64,000 bases of DNA from Dysgonomonas sp. HGC4. Its GTDB lineage: Bacteria > Bacteroidota > Bacteroidia > Bacteroidales > Dysgonomonadaceae. A program made the position numbers and the translations under genes. The notes under the pieces were generated by a model. It made no database searches. It was not told the origin of the DNA and saw only the letters and a program-made list of their open reading frames with translations. Location of the stretch: contig NZ_CVRU01000081.1 in the NCBI RefSeq assembly GCF_001261715.1, positions 1,511 through 65,510 of the forward strand. Reading direction: 5' to 3'. Of this stretch, positions 47,267 to 57,989 are shown piece after piece (positions within the stretch are counted from its first letter, which is position 1; each line of letters begins with the position of its first letter).

Positions 47267-50200
47267 TTAGTTGTTACGGTAATTGACTGGTGTTATGCCA
47301 TATATTTCTTTAAAGCATTTACTGAAATATCCCGGAGAAGCAAATCCCAGTTGGTAGGCAATTTCCGCAACTGTCATATCAGGGTTGTTCTTTAATAATA
47401 AAGCTGCCTTCTTCATCTTTATATTAATAATAAAGTCATTAGGAGTTAATCCGGTTATACCTTTTATTTTGTTGAACAGCTTAGTTCTTCCCATCTGCAA
47501 TTCTTTAGCCCATTGACTAATATCAAAATTTTCATTAGTCAGATTATCTTCGATATACAGAATAGACTTATCTAGGATTTTCTGATCCTGAATATTTGTT
47601 GCCAATCCAACTGTTTCAAACGATTGTTCGTCGCGAAATTTGTATTGAAGGGCTTTACGGCTTCTAACCAAGTTGTTGCATTTAAGTAATAATATTTCGA
47701 GATCAAATGGCTTAGTTATATAATCGTCAGCCCCTTGTTTAAGTCCTTCAATGTTTTGCTCTAATGAAGCCAAAGCTGTTATTAGGATTATCGGAATATG
47801 AGAAGTTTCTATATGCGATTTTAATTGCTTACATATTTCCAAACCCGAAAACCGAGGTATCATAATATCTGTCAATATAATATCAGGCATATGTTCTCTG
47901 GCTTTACTCAATCCTTCCTCCCCATTAGTAGCTATAAGGACTTTGTATATAGGTGAAAATGCTTCAACCAATAAATGAAGAAGATCTCCATTATCTTCTA
48001 TTATCAGAATAGTTGTTTTCGAGTTATCACCCAGGTTACCATCCACTATAAATTCATTATTATCTTCCATTTCAACCGATGGCAGTAACGGAATGTCATC
48101 TCGATTACTTTTCTTGGAATATTTTAATGATTCTTCAAAATGTGCTCCTCCTAGCTGTAATCTTACTGTAAAGGATGTGCCTATGGCAGGTTTACTATCC
48201 ACCAATATTTCTCCATGATGCAGTTCAATTATATTCTTACAAAGGGCTAATCCTATTCCCATACCTTCCATACGTTTTATTTCGTGAACTTGCTCTACTT
48301 GATAAAACCTTTCGAATATTCTCTCTAAATCGCCACCACTTATTCCAATACCGTTGTCTTTAACAGTAATTTCAATATGTGTCTTAGTTTCAATAAGAAT
48401 TAATGTTATAGTACCCGAATCGTCAGTAAATTTAAAAGCATTTGATAACAAATTATATATAACCTTTTGAAGCAGATAAGGATCGAACCATAATTCTATC
48501 CTTTCACAAGAATATTCAATCGAATAATTAATATTCCGCATTTGTGCGTAGTCTTTGAAAGAAGAGTAAATATCCTCTACAAAAGAACAAACGTCTCTAT
48601 AAACAATTTGTATTGTCAAGACTCCTTCTTCGCTTTTCCGCAGATCTTTCAATTCATTTATTAAATCCTGCATATTTCGGGTATGCTTCTTAATCTTAGA
48701 CAACCGCTTTCTTATTGCAGCCGTCATATTCTCCGAGATTAAAGCCATATCCAGATGACTCAATATTAAGGTTAGCGGAGTTCTGAATTCATGAGATATG
48801 TTGGTGAAAAAATTAGTTTTCATCTGATTCAGCTCTTCCATGCGTACTTTTTCTCTATGCTCCATCTTTAGTGTAGCCCTGAGCATCATATTTCTTTGGG
48901 CTGATCTTATTATATAAATTAATAATAATAAACTGAGGATTGTATAAATGATATATGCCCATACCGACGCATAAAATGGTGGTTTTATTACTAAATCGAT
49001 TCGTAAAGACTGAGCCTTATCATTTATATCTCTCACAATCAAATGATATTTACCGGGAGGGAGCGATGTATAGCGGATTGTTTTATCTCTTGTTTTAGTC
49101 CATTGCTGATCGTAGCCCTCCAAAATATATTCGTATTTTGTATTATTCGGGTGTATATAATCCGAGGAAGCAAAAGTGATACTTATGTTGTTCTGCTCGT
49201 AGCTTAATGTTATACCTTTTGCATAAGCTATATTTTCCATTAAGATATTAGGATGGGTTATTGAGTTCACAATATCGTTATTAACTGACAGAGATGAAAA
49301 ATGAAGTCGATAAGGTTTGCTCGATTCAGTCATAGTCAAAATATCTTTTTCCGAAACAGAAAGCATACCCGATATACCTCCAATAAATATCCTACCATCA
49401 GAAGGCGATACAAATAACCCACAACTTGAAGACATTATATTAAGAGGGAATATCTCCCCTATTTTCAAATGCACTGACTTATTCTCCTCCGGAGATAATA
49501 AAGTAATACCTTTATCTGATGTTATAATAATCCGTCCCGAATGCGTAAATGCTAGATTATAGCATATATCGGATAACAATATATCGTTCATCTCTTTCTT
49601 ATAAGAAGTAATTTTTCGGGTTATTTTATCATAAACTAAGACCCCTACTCCATTTGTCAGAAAATAGACTTTCCCTTTTTCATCTGATTTAATTTTTATA
49701 ATCGAATTCTTTTTGAGAATCATTTCTATATCATCAAAATGGGTTACCTGATGAGTTTTAGTATCTACACTTAATAAACCTTTCTCTGACGAAAACAGCC
49801 ATAAGAGATTATCTTCATCTAAACACATCGTTTGAATAAAACCGAGCTTATTCGTAGAAAATACATCATCGCTACTAAAATCAGAAAATTCCTCAGTATT
49901 CCGATTTAATTTATAAATACCGCTTTGTGTAGATATTAAAAGATACTCTTTATAAGGTATTATCTGAGTAATGATTCTTTGCCCGATTGTTTTAAGAAAA
50001 TCCTGACCTAACCTTTTTATATGGTGATTATTACTATCATATACTACAAGTCCTTCGGTAAAAGTTCCTACATATAATTTATTTTTTTGCAAGTCGTACC
50101 ATAAAGATTTGAGAGTATTATGAGGCATCAAACTATTTTCGGTATCATATCTTTTGATACTTTGACTGCGTCGATTCAAAATATTAAGTCCACCATCCTC

Positions 50201-51262
50201 AGAGGCTATAAATAAGTTCCCTTCATTATCTTCTGTCATCTCTCCAATAATAAGTCCACTGAGCATTCCTTTATCTATCTTACTTGTACTATAATAAGTG
50301 TATAGTTCTATATCCGGATTGAAATAGCTCACTCCTCCATAATACGTACCCACCCACATAGTGCCTTGTTTGTCTTTGTATATAGAGTAGACCGAGTTAT
50401 TTCTCAATGAATAAGGTTTAACTTCATTATGATTTAGAAGGTATGCCGATCGGTTAAGAGGCGAAAATACAATAACTCCATTGTATGTACCAATCCATAT
50501 ATTATTCTTATTATCCTCATTAATAGTACGGATATGATTTAATGGCAAAGTCTTATTTGTTGAATCCGACAGTTCAGTTCTTAAATCTATAACATCTCCT
50601 TCTGGTTTTATAACCCATACTCCATTATCTCTGGTTCCGACCCAGATATTATTGTTGGAATCTCTAAACAGACATGAAATACTATTACCCGAGAGTACTT
50701 TCTCTTGATTTTCTTTGGTTACCTTATATATGCCATCACTTGTTGCAACCCAATAATTTAAATCATCTGAAAATAGGAAACATTTTATTTCTGTGGGCAA
50801 TTCTATCAACTTAAACGACTTATTATGCTCAGCATCATATACAAAGACTGTATTTCCCCAAGCATAGTACAAAATATCATTCAAGATATAAATGTAGTTG
50901 GCTTCAATATTCATATCCTTAAACTTATCAGCAAAATAATCGTAGCTGATAAGTTGGTTATTTACCAAAGCATACATTACTGTTTTGGAATCACCACAAA
51001 TTTGCTTGATATTGGTATCTTGAATATTATCAATAAAATTAGATACTTGGAAAATTTTAGTGCCATTACCGTTATATCTGTTAAGGACATTGTTTCCAAA
51101 CCACATATTTCCGAGTCTGTCTTGCCATATAGAAATGGCTGATGGTTGTGACAATCCATCCATTATAGATAAGTGCTTAAAATAAACATCTCCTCCATAA
51201 GAACTTTGTCTTGTGATTATTGAGATTAATAATATGAAGACAATCTTAATCAGTGTTTTCAT
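47267..51262 (-). CDS. hybrid two-component system sensor-regulator (HTCS)
   Basis: 1331 residues in one chain. Signal peptide (about 1-23), two seven-bladed propellers of Reg_prop repeats (about 30-680; NMWFGN, NIWVGT, TMWVGT), a Y_Y_Y domain (about 690-755), one membrane helix (about 765-787), HisKA with phospho-acceptor His824 (ISHEFRTPLTLI), HATPase (GIGISGGDLERIFERFYQ), a receiver (IILTDIMIPRFSG, Asp in the TD pair) and a C-terminal AraC-type HTH (VAEIAYQLGFASPGYFSKCFKE). It senses an oligosaccharide in the periplasm and activates the adjacent susC-susD-GH3 genes. All catalytic motifs are intact. Confidence 0.96.
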   Translation of the reverse strand: MKTLIKIVFILLISIITRQSSYGGDVYFKHLSIMDGLSQPSAISIWQDRLGNMWFGNNVLNRYNGNGTKIFQVSNFIDNIQDTNIKQICGDSKTVMYALVNNQLISYDYFADKFKDMNIEANYIYILNDILYYAWGNTVFVYDAEHNKSFKLIELPTEIKCFLFSDDLNYWVATSDGIYKVTKENQEKVLSGNSISCLFRDSNNNIWVGTRDNGVWVIKPEGDVIDLRTELSDSTNKTLPLNHIRTINEDNKNNIWIGTYNGVIVFSPLNRSAYLLNHNEVKPYSLRNNSVYSIYKDKQGTMWVGTYYGGVSYFNPDIELYTYYSTSKIDKGMLSGLIIGEMTEDNEGNLFIASEDGGLNILNRRSQSIKRYDTENSLMPHNTLKSLWYDLQKNKLYVGTFTEGLVVYDSNNHHIKRLGQDFLKTIGQRIITQIIPYKEYLLISTQSGIYKLNRNTEEFSDFSSDDVFSTNKLGFIQTMCLDEDNLLWLFSSEKGLLSVDTKTHQVTHFDDIEMILKKNSIIKIKSDEKGKVYFLTNGVGVLVYDKITRKITSYKKEMNDILLSDICYNLAFTHSGRIIITSDKGITLLSPEENKSVHLKIGEIFPLNIMSSSCGLFVSPSDGRIFIGGISGMLSVSEKDILTMTESSKPYRLHFSSLSVNNDIVNSITHPNILMENIAYAKGITLSYEQNNISITFASSDYIHPNNTKYEYILEGYDQQWTKTRDKTIRYTSLPPGKYHLIVRDINDKAQSLRIDLVIKPPFYASVWAYIIYTILSLLLLIYIIRSAQRNMMLRATLKMEHREKVRMEELNQMKTNFFTNISHEFRTPLTLILSHLDMALISENMTAAIRKRLSKIKKHTRNMQDLINELKDLRKSEEGVLTIQIVYRDVCSFVEDIYSSFKDYAQMRNINYSIEYSCERIELWFDPYLLQKVIYNLLSNAFKFTDDSGTITLILIETKTHIEITVKDNGIGISGGDLERIFERFYQVEQVHEIKRMEGMGIGLALCKNIIELHHGEILVDSKPAIGTSFTVRLQLGGAHFEESLKYSKKSNRDDIPLLPSVEMEDNNEFIVDGNLGDNSKTTILIIEDNGDLLHLLVEAFSPIYKVLIATNGEEGLSKAREHMPDIILTDIMIPRFSGLEICKQLKSHIETSHIPIILITALASLEQNIEGLKQGADDYITKPFDLEILLLKCNNLVRSRKALQYKFRDEQSFETVGLATNIQDQKILDKSILYIEDNLTNENFDISQWAKELQMGRTKLFNKIKGITGLTPNDFIINIKMKKAALLLKNNPDMTVAEIAYQLGFASPGYFSKCFKEIYGITPVNYRNN

Positions 51263-51879
51263 TCTATTTATTAGTATTAAATACTCAAAAGACTTATCGT
51301 TTTTATCCGTTTCATCTTCTCTTATTGTTAAGGTTATAGGGTTGCCACACCCTTGCTGAATTTCATTTTACACATACACATGCTATTATACAGTTATTAT
51401 CTCAATAACCATCTTTTGTGAAAATTATATTTTATCGTCGTTATGATATTATCCGCTGGATAATAATCTTTTTCACACTTCAATTTCCAAAGAAAACGCT
51501 AGTCAGCCAGAATATTTTTTCTTAAATATATTAAGAAAAATGGAATCTTGAAAATACCACATAATCTATAAGCCTTCACCAAACTATATTATGTAGCAAT
51601 AAATAATTAATTACTGAAGCTAAGAATACCAATAATCCTATTCCTAAAGAAGAAATAGAATAATTCTATCATTCATTACTCTATGAAATGCCTCAAAATT
51701 TATAAATTTGAATTGGGATTACCTATCGAGAAGCACTTCTATAGCTTGTTCGACATATAAAATCACTACAAATAGTGAAATAAACAAAGATACAATCGCA
51801 AAAATGATTATATCTTTACATAAACAATTACGTTGGCAATCTAGCAGAATACAATAGAAATTAAAATTACATAGAATTA
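51263..51879. other. 617-bp divergent intergenic region
   Basis: Separates the hybrid sensor (-) and cydD (+). An A/T hairpin with 10-bp arms TTTTTCTTAA / TTAAGAAAAA (51516-51540) is present. TATCTTTA at 51811-51818 is a one-mismatch -7 box for cydD. No gene seen. Confidence 0.5.
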
Positions 51880-53529
51880 ATGAGTTCAAATCAAGAAAGC
51901 GCTTCTCGATGGCTGAATAAAAAGTTAGCTAAAGCAAAAGGTGCATATATCTCAGCTTCGGTCTTTACTATTTTAAGCGCGGGGTGTTTTGTTGTTTTTT
52001 GCTGGTACTTATCTGAATTCGCTGCCTCGTGGCTGAACAACAGATTGATTTTGCCTAATGCATTACTGTATGCAGCGGTATTTCTTACGGGCAGATACAT
52101 TCTTGCCCATTTTGCGTCACTATTCAACTACAAAGCAGGAAATATCATTGTTTCTAAAATTAAAAAGAAACTTTATCCAATATTGCTTAACAATAGCAAA
52201 TTAGACTCTGTATCGAGTACTCTCTTCGTTACTCGAGTAAGCGATGACCTAAAACCCTATTTCGCTTTTTTCATACCATATTCCATGGCTTCGTTTTTAG
52301 TTAGCGGATTGTTATTGGTAGTAAGTTTTTGGATTGAGAAGTGGGTTGGAATGTTACTATTATTTTCGTTATTGGTTATTCCTTTTCAAATGATTGTCAT
52401 TGGCATAGGCGCCGAAGCGCTTCACAAAAAGCATATCAACCTTTTCGTGAAATACTCGGCAGTTTTCTACAATCGCCTCCAAACTATCGCAGAAATAGTC
52501 AATCTTGACAATTTTAAACCACAATACCATTTTTTGTCAGAAAAGAGTAAGGCACTAAACAAAGCAACTACCAACGTGATGCAAGTTGCTATTCTGTCTT
52601 CGGCAGTACTCGAACTTTTTGTTACAATTTGCATTGCAGCCATTGCTATTTATTTAGGAATGAGCTTACTTGGAATTATGACAGGTCCCAATTACGGGAA
52701 AAGCTACGATTTTCGTACAGCACTCTTTTTACTTACTATTTCTCCGTACTTTTTCTTTTATTTACGGAAGTTTGTGAGTGCCTATCATGATCGAAACAGA
52801 GCCTTGGCATCTGCCAAATTAATAATGCCAATACTGAACGAAGAAAATATTGATACATCTCTGATCGATACAAACGAAGTGCTTAGTTCTATTGAGATCA
52901 ATAGCTTGAACTTTGCCTATCCCGATTCGCCCGTAAAAGTTTTACACAATATCAATCTGCAATTGCCTACAAAAGGATTGGTGCTGGTGAAAGGCATTTC
53001 GGGTTCAGGAAAATCGACCTTGCTGAAAATCATTACCGGAAGCTTGTTTCCACAAGACGGTAAAGTTTCGATAAACGGAAAAGACACTGCGTGGTCACAC
53101 CAATGGCTGAAAGCAAACTCATCATATATGAATCAGTTCCCTTTCATCTTCGATGGAACATTGCAATACAATGTTTTCCTCGAGAAAGAGGCAGATAAAC
53201 ACGATCAATACCCTGAATTTCTGGATAAAATACTTGCCAAAAAGGAACAAGGCTGGATGGCTGAGTTGAGCCACAACGGTAAGCAACTTTCAGGTGGCGA
53301 AAAACAATTAGTTACACTTGCACGCATGATGTTGCATCCGAGACCGATAGCAATTTTAGACGAGCCTACGGCTAATCTAGATGCTGGAACCGTCGAGATT
53401 ATTCTCCCACAAATTATGAAATTGGCTGAAAACAGATTAGTTATTATTGCCTCACATGAGAAAATGTTTGATACCGTTGCAGATACAATCGTAAATTTAA
53501 ACTGGGGGGAACAAATGAATCATGAATAA
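51880..53529 (+). CDS. cydD: CydD-like ABC transporter subunit (thiol/heme-related exporter)
   Basis: 549 residues: N-terminal six-helix ABC exporter domain (about 20-310), then an ATPase with Walker A KGISGSGKST, signature QLSGGEKQ and Walker B IAILDEPTANLD. Together with the next gene it makes a heterodimeric exporter of the CydDC type, needed in other bacteria for cytochrome bd assembly (export of glutathione/cysteine, heme-linked). cydAB is not in this window. The gene overlaps its partner by 8 bp, so the two are translationally coupled. Confidence 0.88.
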   Translation: MSSNQESASRWLNKKLAKAKGAYISASVFTILSAGCFVVFCWYLSEFAASWLNNRLILPNALLYAAVFLTGRYILAHFASLFNYKAGNIIVSKIKKKLYPILLNNSKLDSVSSTLFVTRVSDDLKPYFAFFIPYSMASFLVSGLLLVVSFWIEKWVGMLLLFSLLVIPFQMIVIGIGAEALHKKHINLFVKYSAVFYNRLQTIAEIVNLDNFKPQYHFLSEKSKALNKATTNVMQVAILSSAVLELFVTICIAAIAIYLGMSLLGIMTGPNYGKSYDFRTALFLLTISPYFFFYLRKFVSAYHDRNRALASAKLIMPILNEENIDTSLIDTNEVLSSIEINSLNFAYPDSPVKVLHNINLQLPTKGLVLVKGISGSGKSTLLKIITGSLFPQDGKVSINGKDTAWSHQWLKANSSYMNQFPFIFDGTLQYNVFLEKEADKHDQYPEFLDKILAKKEQGWMAELSHNGKQLSGGEKQLVTLARMMLHPRPIAILDEPTANLDAGTVEIILPQIMKLAENRLVIIASHEKMFDTVADTIVNLNWGEQMNHE

Positions 53530-55120
53530 ATTTATAATAAAACATATAGTAAAGCCTTTAACAGGTAAATGGCTGAGAGGCTTTTTTCTATTGCTACTTT
53601 GGACAGTAGCATTCATTGCTCTTCCTGCTATTTCGGGATGGTTTTTGGCAATGTGTAGCATAGTATTCGTTACAGCAAGCATTACATTTTCGTATTTAAT
53701 TCCATCCGCAATTATCCGTTTGCTGGCACTATTACGTACTGTAACCAGATATTTCGAGCGATTGGAAAACCACAAAACAACCCTCAAAGCTCAGCAAGGT
53801 TTACAATTGAAAATATTTCAATCGGTAGCCACGTTTCCTTATTTCAAAAAGCAAGCCAACAACAACTCATCTTTGCTCGAAAATAGCACACATGGTATCG
53901 ACCAAATATTGAATCACATTCTTTTGTGGCTTTTACCATTTAGTACACTGATAATTTCACTCACTATTTACTTTTTCTTCCTTTTGGTATTTTCGAAGGT
54001 TATAGCTCTAGAATTTTTGATTTCATCTGCTATCCTGCTATTTTTTATTCCCCAATTAATTTTCTTGAAAAATAGAAAACTCTACGAAGAACTGAAAACG
54101 CACCGCGAAGAGAATAATCAGGCGCTCATCCAAAGTTTCAGAGGTCGAATAGAAATATCAAAATACAATCTCGAAGAAAAAGCCATTATACAATACGAGC
54201 AAAAATTATTACAACTCGAGCAATTAGAAAATAAATTGCAAACCAATTCATTTTGGCTACAACTCATTGCCGGACTCGGATTTAGTTACATTGCCGCGTT
54301 TTTACTTTGGGACTCTGAAAATTACGGAATCAGTGCACCGATGGCAATTGGAATTTTCTTTGGTATCATGGCTCAAGCCGAATTGTCAGAAATGCTTTTT
54401 TCAGGAAAATCGGAAAAAAGTTCAGTTGCACATCAGATTAAAGATCTTGATACGATTATTAAGCTAGGCGAACAACCCATCGAGACAGTCCAAGTGCATT
54501 CTTCTTTAGAAAATTTGAGTATAAAGAATCTAAGTGCAAAAATCCCCGAAACATCAGTACGTACCAGCGAAGTATCTTTAGAAATAAAAAGAGGAGAATG
54601 GATCGCACTCTTCGGCGAAACAGGAAAAGGCAAAACCACACTGCTGAATAGTCTTTTTTATCCTGAATATCGAGGAAGTGGCTCATTGATTTGGAACCAC
54701 AACACCAAATTATCTCATTTACCTATTCCTGAATGTATTTACGTTACTCAGAAAGCTTATCTACTTACCGGAACATTGCGTGAAAACTTCGAGGGTTATA
54801 CTGACGAAGCCATTGAACAAGCTTTAGAAACGGTTGATTTGGCAAGCTGGCGTTTATCTCTTCCAGATGGGTTAGGAAGCTGGTTAGGTGAAAACGGAGA
54901 GACATTAAGCGGTGGACAGAGAAAAAAGCTCTTGCTAGCTCAAGCACTACTTAAAAAACCACAACTGTTAGTCGTGGATGAGCCCACAGCGGGTATCAGC
55001 TCCGAAAATGCGATTACTATTTTTCAAAATATCAAACATCAACATCCAGAAACTACAATTTTAATGGCTACTCACCTGACAGATTTTGAATCTGTAGTGG
55101 ATAAAGTGGTGAGAATTTAA
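53522..55120 (+). CDS. cydC: CydC-like ABC transporter subunit
   Basis: 532 residues, the second half of the heterodimer. The membrane domain (about 15-300) starts with MNKFIIKHIVKPLTGKWLRG. RLLALLRTVTRYFERLENHKTT is the CydC hallmark around residues 65-85. ATPase motifs: GETGKGKTT, LSGGQRKKLLLAQALL, LLVVDEPTAGI. Ends with no clear terminator; an 887-bp gap follows. Confidence 0.9.
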   Translation: MNKFIIKHIVKPLTGKWLRGFFLLLLWTVAFIALPAISGWFLAMCSIVFVTASITFSYLIPSAIIRLLALLRTVTRYFERLENHKTTLKAQQGLQLKIFQSVATFPYFKKQANNNSSLLENSTHGIDQILNHILLWLLPFSTLIISLTIYFFFLLVFSKVIALEFLISSAILLFFIPQLIFLKNRKLYEELKTHREENNQALIQSFRGRIEISKYNLEEKAIIQYEQKLLQLEQLENKLQTNSFWLQLIAGLGFSYIAAFLLWDSENYGISAPMAIGIFFGIMAQAELSEMLFSGKSEKSSVAHQIKDLDTIIKLGEQPIETVQVHSSLENLSIKNLSAKIPETSVRTSEVSLEIKRGEWIALFGETGKGKTTLLNSLFYPEYRGSGSLIWNHNTKLSHLPIPECIYVTQKAYLLTGTLRENFEGYTDEAIEQALETVDLASWRLSLPDGLGSWLGENGETLSGGQRKKLLLAQALLKKPQLLVVDEPTAGISSENAITIFQNIKHQHPETTILMATHLTDFESVVDKVVRI

Positions 55121-56027
55121 ATATAAATTTCACATCGTAAAATTTATAAAATACTAGAATACATGCTTTTCATAACTAATTTGAATCTTGACACCTGTTA
55201 TCAAATCTATCATATGTATTGGATTTAGTAAATAGAAATCGACAAATAATTTATTCTATGAATAGGTGCGTAAGTAATTTTCACACATTTACATTAACAT
55301 CTTTTTTGATTCATAATTATTCCGTTTTTTATAAAACGCTTTATAAAACGCATAGATATATTTAAGCATCTGAATTGTAAAACAAACTTCATTGACAACG
55401 AAATTATATAGTCTTCATCTAAGACCATAGCTATATTTACATGTTTCATCAAAATTAATGAACATGCCCATAATCTTTACTTATTTGTGTAATATAAACA
55501 GAGAGCTCGCCGTCAAACTGCCCACTGCTATGTTAATATCTTGAACTTTGATGGTACTTTTGATAGTTCATCCTTATTTAGACCTCTAAATAAGAAGGCC
55601 AATATAAAATAAACTGCATGACTAAATTGGATTCATTCTCCGTTTTCTCTAATCTTAACCATAACCGGTATTGGTCCGTCTCTTCTTACTTGATCTTTTC
55701 TTTAAATAGAAAAGGCTTCTAAAAGTTGACTTCATAGTTATTCCATTTTCAATAATACATAATTCCTCTTTTAAATTAAGGATAATTTTATAAAGAGAAA
55801 GCACTCTAAAAAAATAATTATACCTTTGCTGGATGACTAAAACTCTACATAAAGCGGATTTGGTATATTAAACAATCTGTACTTCTAATGCAGATTGTCC
55901 CTTCGTTTACTCTCGGATAAACCTTTTCGAGAGGAATTTTTATATTATCATAATTTTAGTTTATACCTGTGTACAATGACGAAAGCATTGTTATGCTTTT
56001 GCATGTATGCTATATACAAATAATGAA
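55121..56027. other. about 900-bp intergenic region with a structured leader at its right end
   Basis: 55121-55800 shows no gene or clear repeat. A -7 box TACCTTTG at 55821-55828 would start a leader near 55835 containing hairpins ACAATCTG/CAGATTGT (55872-55898) and CTCTCG/CGAGAG (55910-55933), the latter followed by a T-rich stretch. This looks like an attenuator or an unrecognised regulatory RNA before the methyltransferase gene. Confidence 0.5.
55821..55828 (+). promoter_or_regulatory. -7 box for the methyltransferase-rsgA operon
   Basis: TACCTTTG matches TAnnTTTG. It lies about 200 bp before the start codon, leaving a structured leader. Confidence 0.55.
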
Positions 56028-56807
56028 ATGAGTAACGAAAATAAATTAATTCACAAATTCGATTTTAATTTCATCTGCGATTTTTTTTCAACTACAAAAC
56101 GACAAGGACCGGGAAGTCGCGAGGTAACCCTTAAAGCTTTGAGCTTTATAGATAATCTTACCGATAAATCCCTTATCGCCGACATCGGCTGTGGAACAGG
56201 TGGGCAGACAATGACGCTTGCCGAGCATGTTGAGGGAAAGATTACGGGACTAGACTTGTTCCCTAAATTTATAGATATATTCAACGAGAATGTCAAAGAA
56301 CTGAATCTTCAGGATAGAGTAAAAGGTATTGTTGGTTCAATGGATAATCTACCTTTTCAGAATGAGGAGTTAGACCTGATCTGGTCAGAAGGAGCAGTTT
56401 ATAATATCGGTTTCGAACGAGGGTTGAACGAGTGGTGTAAGTTTCTGAAAACAGGAGGATACATTGCCGTTTCTGACATCTCATGGTTTACCGACAAACG
56501 TCCGGCTGAAATTGAAAACTACTGTATGATGAATTTTCCGGAAATGGATACCATTCCATATAAAGTTGCCCAAATACAGAAGGCAGGGTATATTCCCGTT
56601 GCGACTTTTATTCTTCCGGAAAACTGCTGGACAGAACATTACTTTGCTCCATTAATTAGAGCACAAGAATTGTTTCATCATAAATATGCAGCAAGTAAAA
56701 TTGCCAAAGAATTCGTAGCATTTCAACACTATGATGAAGAAATATACCACAAGTATAAAGAATTCTACGGTTATGTATTTTTCATCGCAAAAAAGATAGG
56801 ACAATGA
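56028..56807 (+). CDS. class I SAM-dependent methyltransferase
   Basis: 259 residues. Motif I is [15 protein letters not shown], motif II region [10 protein letters not shown], and [19 protein letters not shown] continues the Rossmann core; a C-terminal cap (about 165-259) is substrate-specific. The frame is open to ATG 56007, adding seven residues; I prefer ATG 56028 (MSNENKLI). The stop overlaps the rsgA start by 4 bp (ATGA), so the two are co-translated. It resembles small-molecule methyltransferases; the substrate is unknown. Confidence 0.9.
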   Translation: MSNENKLIHKFDFNFICDFFSTTKRQGPGSREVTLKALSFIDNLTDKSLIADIGCGTGGQTMTLAEHVEGKITGLDLFPKFIDIFNENVKELNLQDRVKGIVGSMDNLPFQNEELDLIWSEGAVYNIGFERGLNEWCKFLKTGGYIAVSDISWFTDKRPAEIENYCMMNFPEMDTIPYKVAQIQKAGYIPVATFILPENCWTEHYFAPLIRAQELFHHKYAASKIAKEFVAFQHYDEEIYHKYKEFYGYVFFIAKKIGQ

Positions 56808-57859
56808 TTCATTTACATACTTACGGTTGGAATAATAAATTAAACCAACTAAAACAAGATTCAGCACATAAAGCATTGTTTCATGGGCGAGTCACTATCG
56901 TACACCGCACTTGTTATGAAGTTATTTCAGAAAACGGAATGCTTCAATGCGAACTAACAGGAAATATGATGTTCGGAAAATCAGACTTTGAATTACCTTG
57001 TGTGGGTGATTGGGTTATTTTTCAACTATTCGATGAGAATAAAGGAGTTATAGTTGATATGCTGCCCCGAGAACGAATATTGTATCGCAAAAAAAGCGGA
57101 ACAATTTCTGACAAACAAGCTATCGCTTCTTATGTTGATAAGGCTTTTATTGTACAAAGCCTTGACGATAATTTCAATGTTCGTAGAGCTGAGCGTTTCA
57201 TGGTTCAGATATTAGAGGAGAAAATCAAACCTATCTTGATACTCAATAAAGCTGATTTAGGTTTTGAGAAACAGAAAATTGAAGAGCATATTAAACACAT
57301 TGCTCATCAAATGCCTGTATTTTTCACAAGTATTCATCAACCTCAAACAATTCACCAATTGCGGGAATCTATATCGGAAGGTGAAACTGTGGTGTTTGTA
57401 GGTTCCTCGGGGGTAGGGAAAAGTTCTCTGGTAAATACCCTTTGCGAAAATTCAGTATTGCTCACGTCTGATATAAGCCTATCCACAGGAAAAGGGCGAC
57501 ATACTTCGACTCGCAGGGAAATGGTATTGATGGACGACTCAGGTGTTTTGATCGACACTCCGGGTATTCGGGAATTTGGATTGGCTATCGATGATCCCGA
57601 TTCTCTTACCGAAATGTTAGAGATTTCTGACTATGAGGAATCGTGTCGCTTCAAGGATTGTGAACATATCAACGAACCCGGATGTGCCGTTTTAGAAGCA
57701 GTAAATAGTGGTATATTAGACCATAAAGTTTATGAGAGCTATCTGAAACTTCGGCGGGAGGCATGGCACTTTTCTACTTCGGAACATGAAAAACGTAAAA
57801 GGGATAAATCCTTTTCAAAACTCATAGAAGGAGTAAAAAAGCACAAAACGAATTTCTAA
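56804..57859 (+). CDS. rsgA: ribosome small subunit-dependent GTPase RsgA
   Basis: 351 residues. The circularly permuted GTPase order is evident: OB-fold N-terminus (about 25-90), then G4 NKAD, G1 [11 protein letters not shown]3 [10 protein letters not shown] zinc motif [14 protein letters not shown] follows. It matures the 30S subunit. Overlap with a methyltransferase is unusual for rsgA and could mean it is a second, specialised copy; whether the genome has another rsgA cannot be seen here. The TSTRRE switch segment is present. Confidence 0.93.
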   Translation: MIHLHTYGWNNKLNQLKQDSAHKALFHGRVTIVHRTCYEVISENGMLQCELTGNMMFGKSDFELPCVGDWVIFQLFDENKGVIVDMLPRERILYRKKSGTISDKQAIASYVDKAFIVQSLDDNFNVRRAERFMVQILEEKIKPILILNKADLGFEKQKIEEHIKHIAHQMPVFFTSIHQPQTIHQLRESISEGETVVFVGSSGVGKSSLVNTLCENSVLLTSDISLSTGKGRHTSTRREMVLMDDSGVLIDTPGIREFGLAIDDPDSLTEMLEISDYEESCRFKDCEHINEPGCAVLEAVNSGILDHKVYESYLKLRREAWHFSTSEHEKRKRDKSFSKLIEGVKKHKTNF

Positions 57860-57869
57860 TTTCTATTTA

Positions 57870-57903
57870 AACAATGCAGGTATCTTGAAATACCTGCATT
57901 GTT
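57870..57903 (+). terminator. rho-independent terminator after rsgA
   Basis: Perfect 14-bp stem (57870-57883 with 57890-57903), 6-nt loop. 10 bp beyond the rsgA stop, and also convergent to the GH13 gene. Confidence 0.85.
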
Positions 57904-57989
57904 GTATATAATATAATGAAATAGAAAACAATATACATAATGCCATTCTCATCTCTGAATTAAGCTTTTCATAAACCTTTAAATCGAAA

